A DNA stretch of 26,797 nt, from positions 1-26,797 of the forward strand of contig CAYUIQ010000116.1 in the NCBI GenBank assembly GCA_964444795.1. The letters are read 5' to 3'. Below are positions 23,624 through 26,797 of the stretch, in pieces. This DNA is from JABMRP01 sp964444795. GTDB taxonomy: Bacteria > Planctomycetota > Planctomycetia > Pirellulales > Thermoguttaceae. Under the pieces are notes generated by a model. The model had not been told where the DNA came from. It saw only the letters and a program-made list of their open reading frames with translations, and did no database searches. A program made the translations under genes and the position numbers. Each line of letters starts with the position of its first letter. Position 1 is the stretch's first letter.

Positions 23624-24478
23624 CTAATCGATCAATCCCCGTAGCGTTCGCAGATTGACCATGTCGAGATCCTCGCCGTCCTCTTTACCCTTGGGCGTTT
23701 CCAGGTACATGGGCACACGGCGGAAGCGGCGGTCGGCCAGCAGGTGACGGAACGGCTCGATGCCCATTTCGCCGCGGCCGATATGGGCGTGGCGGTCGAC
23801 TCGGCTGCCCAGTTCGCGGCGGCTGTCGTTGAGGTGGAACGCGCGGATCCGCCGAACGCCGACGGTCCGATCCAACGCCCGCATGGTGGCCCGATACTCC
23901 TTCTGCCGGGTGAGCGGATAGCCGGCGGCGAAGACGTGGCAGGTGTCGAAACAGACGCCCAACCGGTCGGGTTCTTTCACGCCGTCGAGGATCGCGGCCA
24001 GATGCTCGAACTTCCAGCCCAACGCGGTCCCTTGGCCGGCGGTCGTTTCCAACAGACATTGGGCACCGCCCGGGTCGGTCATCGCATGAACGCGGTCCAG
24101 CGCCCAGATGATCCGCCGCAGCCCCTGTTTTTCGCTGCCGGTCGTGTAGGCCCCCGGATGCGCCACAACGTACGGAATCCCCAGCACGTCGGCCCGCTGC
24201 AACTCCTCGGCAAAGGCCGCGATCGACTTGCGCCACAAAGCCGGGTCGGGGCTAGCGAGGTTGATGAGGTAAGAGTCGTGTACCAGCGGATGGGTGATGT
24301 TCGATGCCTCGAGTGCGTCCCGAAACAGCGAGGCCGCCTCGGGGGAGATTGGTTTGCTTTGCCATTGGTTGTTGTTCTTGGAGAAGAGCTGTAGGACCTG
24401 ACAGCCGGCTTCCGCCGCGCGCTCGACGGCCTTATAATAGCCGCCGGCGATCGACATGTGGGCACCGAGAATCGTCAT
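23624..24478 (-). CDS. nfo: endonuclease IV (AP endonuclease)
   Basis: The 284-residue enzyme has the normal Nfo length and a complete set of metal-site blocks: GAHMSIAGG at the start, LFSKNNNQW, HDSYLINLASP, VAHPGAY, LLETTAGQG, GVCFDTCHVFAAGY, HLNDSRRELGSRVDRHAHIG and YLETPKGK. Together these supply the His, Glu and Asp ligands of the trinuclear zinc centre. It cuts DNA 5' of abasic sites in base-excision repair. The ATG at 24478 follows a GAGGAG site 11 bases away that can pair with the TCCTC after it, forming a small hairpin. It is convergent with murJ and divergent from the small gene at 24529. Confidence 0.93.
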   Translation of the reverse strand: MTILGAHMSIAGGYYKAVERAAEAGCQVLQLFSKNNNQWQSKPISPEAASLFRDALEASNITHPLVHDSYLINLASPDPALWRKSIAAFAEELQRADVLGIPYVVAHPGAYTTGSEKQGLRRIIWALDRVHAMTDPGGAQCLLETTAGQGTALGWKFEHLAAILDGVKEPDRLGVCFDTCHVFAAGYPLTRQKEYRATMRALDRTVGVRRIRAFHLNDSRRELGSRVDRHAHIGRGEMGIEPFRHLLADRRFRRVPMYLETPKGKEDGEDLDMVNLRTLRGLID

Positions 24479-24528
24479 GCGAGGAGGATCTCCTCTTCAT
24501 AAACAGTACATGGGTTGGGAGCCAAGTC

Positions 24529-24816
24529 GTGTTCCGTAATTTCTGGCTGAGGTTCCGACATCCGAGATTGACTTCAGATGCATGTCAACTCGTCAAGTCG
24601 GAGTTTGATTTGTCTTTTCCAGACGAGACGCTCGGAGAACTCCTTGTTCGAGCCGTTGAGGAAGACCGTATCGTGATCGCCGCAATCACAATACCGCCGT
24701 ACAGATTCAGGGGGATGCCGCCGCACCGGATATTTGCCGTAAGTCGCGATCTTTCTGAAACGGTTGAGTTGCGAGATGAGTCGGGCACGCCATATAGGTT
24801 GCGAGGCATCAAGTAG
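24529..24816 (+). CDS. small unknown protein with GTG start
   Basis: A GTG at 24529 with GGGAG seven bases upstream opens a 95-residue frame. An upstream extension exists but overlaps nfo and is not coding-like. The product begins FRNFWLRFRHP and contains FDLSFPDETLGELLVRAVEE followed by a short beta-type end (FAVSRDLSETVELRDESG). No family is recognised. The base composition is clearly lower in GC than the flanking genes, similar to the small genes near 5948 and 15866, which suggests recent arrival. It converges with the sulfatase gene, 87 bases away. It may be a real accessory gene or the tail of a broken one. Confidence 0.45.
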   Translation: MFRNFWLRFRHPRLTSDACQLVKSEFDLSFPDETLGELLVRAVEEDRIVIAAITIPPYRFRGMPPHRIFAVSRDLSETVELRDESGTPYRLRGIK

Positions 24817-24903
24817 TCGCGTGCGAACGCACGGCCGGACGCTTCTCCTCCAGCAGTTATCGCACCTCTTTTGACGCGGAAGCGTCGTAACGAGGAAAAC
24901 CGA

Positions 24904-26514
24904 TCAGGGCCTGCTGCGCGGCGCCGCCTTGATCGCCTCCAACTTCGCCAGCATTTCCTTCAATCGCTCGGGCTCCTTCGCCGCGAGGTTCTTCTTCTCG
25001 CCGGGGTCGTCGGCCAGGTTGTAAAGCTCGTACCGGCCCTCGGCTTTTTCGTACGTTAGCGACTTGATCGGCCGGGCGTTGGCATAGGAAAGCACTTTCC
25101 AATCGCCGAGGCGAAGTGCCAAGGTCGGGCCGCGGTTGGGTTGCTGGATGAGATGGTCGCGGCCTTTGGCGTTGGGTCTTCCCAACAGGGCCGGCAGCAC
25201 GTTGAAACTGTCCGGGCAGGCATCTTCTGAAAGTGCCTGGCCGGTCATCGCCGCCATGCTGGCCGCCAGATCGATCGTGCAGACGATCTTGTCCGAGACG
25301 CCCGGCTTGATGGTTCCCGGCCAGCAGGTGATAAACGGCGTCCGCGTGCCGCCCTCGTAGATGCTGTACTTTCCGCCCCGGTATTGTCCGGCGGGTGTGT
25401 GGCGGCCGAGCTGGGTAATCGCGCCGTCGTGGTAACCGTCGTCGAGCACCGGGCCGTTGTCGCTGCAGAAAACGATCAACGTCTTCTCGGTGAGCCCGAG
25501 CCGATCGAGCGTCTTGACCAACTCGCCAACGCACCAGTCGAGTTGCACAATCGCATCGCCGCGAAACCCGAGCTTCGTCTTGCCGTGGAATCGCTCGTGG
25601 GGCATGCGCGGGACGTGCAGGTCGTGGGAGGAGAAGAAGAGAAAGAACGGCTTGTCCTTGTTCTGCTCGATCCACCGGATCGATTGCTTGACCCACTCGT
25701 CGGCCAGATCTTCATCGCGCCATCGGGCCGCGTGTCCGCCGGTGAAGTAGCCGATGCGGCCGATGCCGTTATGCACCGTGTGATTGTGGCCGTGACTCCA
25801 GTTCATCTTCAGCTTCGCCCGCACGTCGGGGTCGATGCCCGTTGGGTGATCCGGCCCGGGGCGCTTCCTTCCCACCCAGAGGGGATCCTTGGGGTCGAGG
25901 TTCCGCACGCGATGGTTCTCGACGTAGACGCTGGGTACGCGGTCGTTGGTCGTGGGCAGGAGGAAGCAGTAGTCGAACCCGATCTCCAACGGGCCGGGCT
26001 TGAGCTGACCGTTCCAATCGGGCCCCGGCTTGGCACCGAGCCCGAGGTGCCACTTGCCCACCACGGCGGTGGCGTAACCGGCGCGGCCCATGATCGACGC
26101 GATCGTCTCGGTTCCCGGCTCGATCAAGGCCGTGGCATTGGGCGGCGCGATGCCGGCCCCCGGCTGGCGGAAGGCGTACTTCCCGGTGAGGAAGGAAAAA
26201 CGTGTCGGCGTACATGTCGACGCGGAGCAATATCCCTGGGTAAACCGCAGCCCTCCGGCCGCCAGACGATCGATATGCGGCGTGGGCAGTTCCGTGGCGC
26301 CGTTGCAACTCACGTCGCCATAGCCCATGTCGTCGGCCATGATCAGGACGATATTGGGCCGAACATTTGACTCCGCCCAAACCGTTGGGAGACACGCAAA
26401 TTGCGCTCCAATGATCGAGATCGCGGCAACGGCCAGCGGGGCAAATCCGTGTAGCAGACAACGCGGGAACGACCGGCGGCAACCGGCCCGTGTGTGGATT
26501 AGAAACCGAGTCAT
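24904..26514 (-). CDS. secreted formylglycine-dependent sulfatase
   Basis: The 536-residue protein starts at 26514 with AAGGGAG upstream. A signal peptide ends near residue 47 (PTVWA-ESNVRP). The sulfatase fold opens with NIVLIMADDMGYGDVSCNG, whose aspartates bind calcium. The CxPxR modification site is C101-T-P-T-R followed by FSFLTGKY, so C101 should become formylglycine with the help of a sulfatase-modifying enzyme not present here. VVGKWHLG, SSHDLHVPRMP and FCSDNGP supply the remaining catalytic residues, and the C-terminal beta domain ends in LYNLADDPGEKKNL. It would remove sulfate esters from an external polysaccharide in the periplasm or medium. Planctomycetes have many S1 sulfatases, and the substrate is not readable. 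Confidence 0.92.
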   Translation of the reverse strand: MTRFLIHTRAGCRRSFPRCLLHGFAPLAVAAISIIGAQFACLPTVWAESNVRPNIVLIMADDMGYGDVSCNGATELPTPHIDRLAAGGLRFTQGYCSASTCTPTRFSFLTGKYAFRQPGAGIAPPNATALIEPGTETIASIMGRAGYATAVVGKWHLGLGAKPGPDWNGQLKPGPLEIGFDYCFLLPTTNDRVPSVYVENHRVRNLDPKDPLWVGRKRPGPDHPTGIDPDVRAKLKMNWSHGHNHTVHNGIGRIGYFTGGHAARWRDEDLADEWVKQSIRWIEQNKDKPFFLFFSSHDLHVPRMPHERFHGKTKLGFRGDAIVQLDWCVGELVKTLDRLGLTEKTLIVFCSDNGPVLDDGYHDGAITQLGRHTPAGQYRGGKYSIYEGGTRTPFITCWPGTIKPGVSDKIVCTIDLAASMAAMTGQALSEDACPDSFNVLPALLGRPNAKGRDHLIQQPNRGPTLALRLGDWKVLSYANARPIKSLTYEKAEGRYELYNLADDPGEKKNLAAKEPERLKEMLAKLEAIKAAPRSRP

Positions 26515-26681
26515 GTGGTCATTCTCCCTTTTCGGCGAGGATTTGCGGGCCGGTCCACAAGGCCTCCGCGGGGCCGGCCGTGGAGTTTGGCGAACATCCA
26601 GTGAGGGTCATCGATCGGTGCGAGGTTGCAGTTCGGCGGAATAGCCCGACCGTTCGCCATTGCGGTTGGGCGGATAACGTG

Positions 26682-26797
26682 TCACTGCCAGGCGATCAGC
26701 TTCCCGTCGCCGGTGACGAGAAACAAACGACTTCCTGCCGCGGACATGCCGTCGAAACGGGGCGCCCAGGGGACTCGCGTTTGCGAGAGCCGCTGGC
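26682..26797 (-). CDS. C-terminal end of a PQQ-like beta-propeller protein
   Basis: Only the last 37 residues are in the window. The segment PRFDGMSAAGSRLFLVTGDG followed by KLIAWQ and TGA is the classic last blade of planctomycete PQQ-binding-like or quinoprotein propeller proteins, with the same FDGM-A pattern. The N-terminus and true length lie beyond the right edge. It is on the same strand as the sulfatase and 167 bases upstream of it, so they could be co-transcribed. Confidence 0.6.
   Translation of the reverse strand, partial: QRLSQTRVPWAPRFDGMSAAGSRLFLVTGDGKLIAWQ

Noticed and set aside
24820..24890. Hairpin GACGC-GGAA-GCGTC as sulfatase terminator
   Set aside because: No T run follows it on the minus strand (it is followed by AAAA), so a terminator call is not supported.

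Overview
The window looks like a piece of a GC-rich planctomycete chromosome, probably of the Pirellulales type. The evidence is the mix of families: a CxPxR sulfatase, a secreted ThuA protein, EF-hand lipoproteins with a carboxypeptidase-regulatory-like tail, an extracellular protein with the planctomycete N-terminal LEPR-xLL-like sorting motif followed by RTX repeats, a single-pass anti-sigma-like protein without a zinc finger, and a PQQ-propeller-like C-terminus. No rRNA, tRNA, CRISPR array or intact transposase was seen. Functional calls rest on motif reading and remembered family features, not on searches.

Layout. 1-2144 (minus): an anti-sigma-like membrane protein followed by a DUF4139 protein cut by the window edge. 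2565-6473 (plus): an MFS nucleoside-permease-like transporter with an external EF-hand insert, a terminator-like hairpin, an L-xylulokinase-like FGGY kinase, a short islet with one small membrane protein, and an orphan second copy of the kinase 3' end. 6707-11014 (plus): a large alpha-2-macroglobulin-like protein with an intact CxEQ thioester motif. 11089-15607 (minus): ThuA, EF-hand lipoprotein B, DUF4186, EF-hand lipoprotein A and a GH13 sucrose/glucosylglycerate phosphorylase. 15866-16206 (plus): a frame-broken ORF. 16295-18643 (minus): the LEPR-xLL/RTX protein, bracketed by short inverted motifs. 19041-21416 (minus): a GH127/DUF1680 beta-L-arabinofuranosidase. 21536-24816: a small conserved-looking protein, murJ, a long palindrome, endonuclease IV and a small unknown gene. 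24904-26797 (minus): a sulfatase and the tail of a beta-propeller protein.

How the genes may work together. The secreted GH127 enzyme and the sulfatase fit the breakdown of sulfated or arabinose-containing polysaccharides. The transporter and kinase fit uptake and phosphorylation of a pentose or nucleoside-type substrate. The phosphorylase would feed glucose-1-phosphate into central metabolism. Calcium-binding motifs recur in four proteins (transporter insert, two lipoproteins, RTX protein). MurJ and Nfo are housekeeping genes for peptidoglycan synthesis and base-excision repair.

The most unusual items are the EF-hand insert in the transporter, the duplicated kinase 3' end enclosing a small gene, the terminator-like hairpin abutting the kinase ribosome binding site, the EF-hand lipoprotein/ThuA cluster with coupled translation, and several dispersed palindromic elements.
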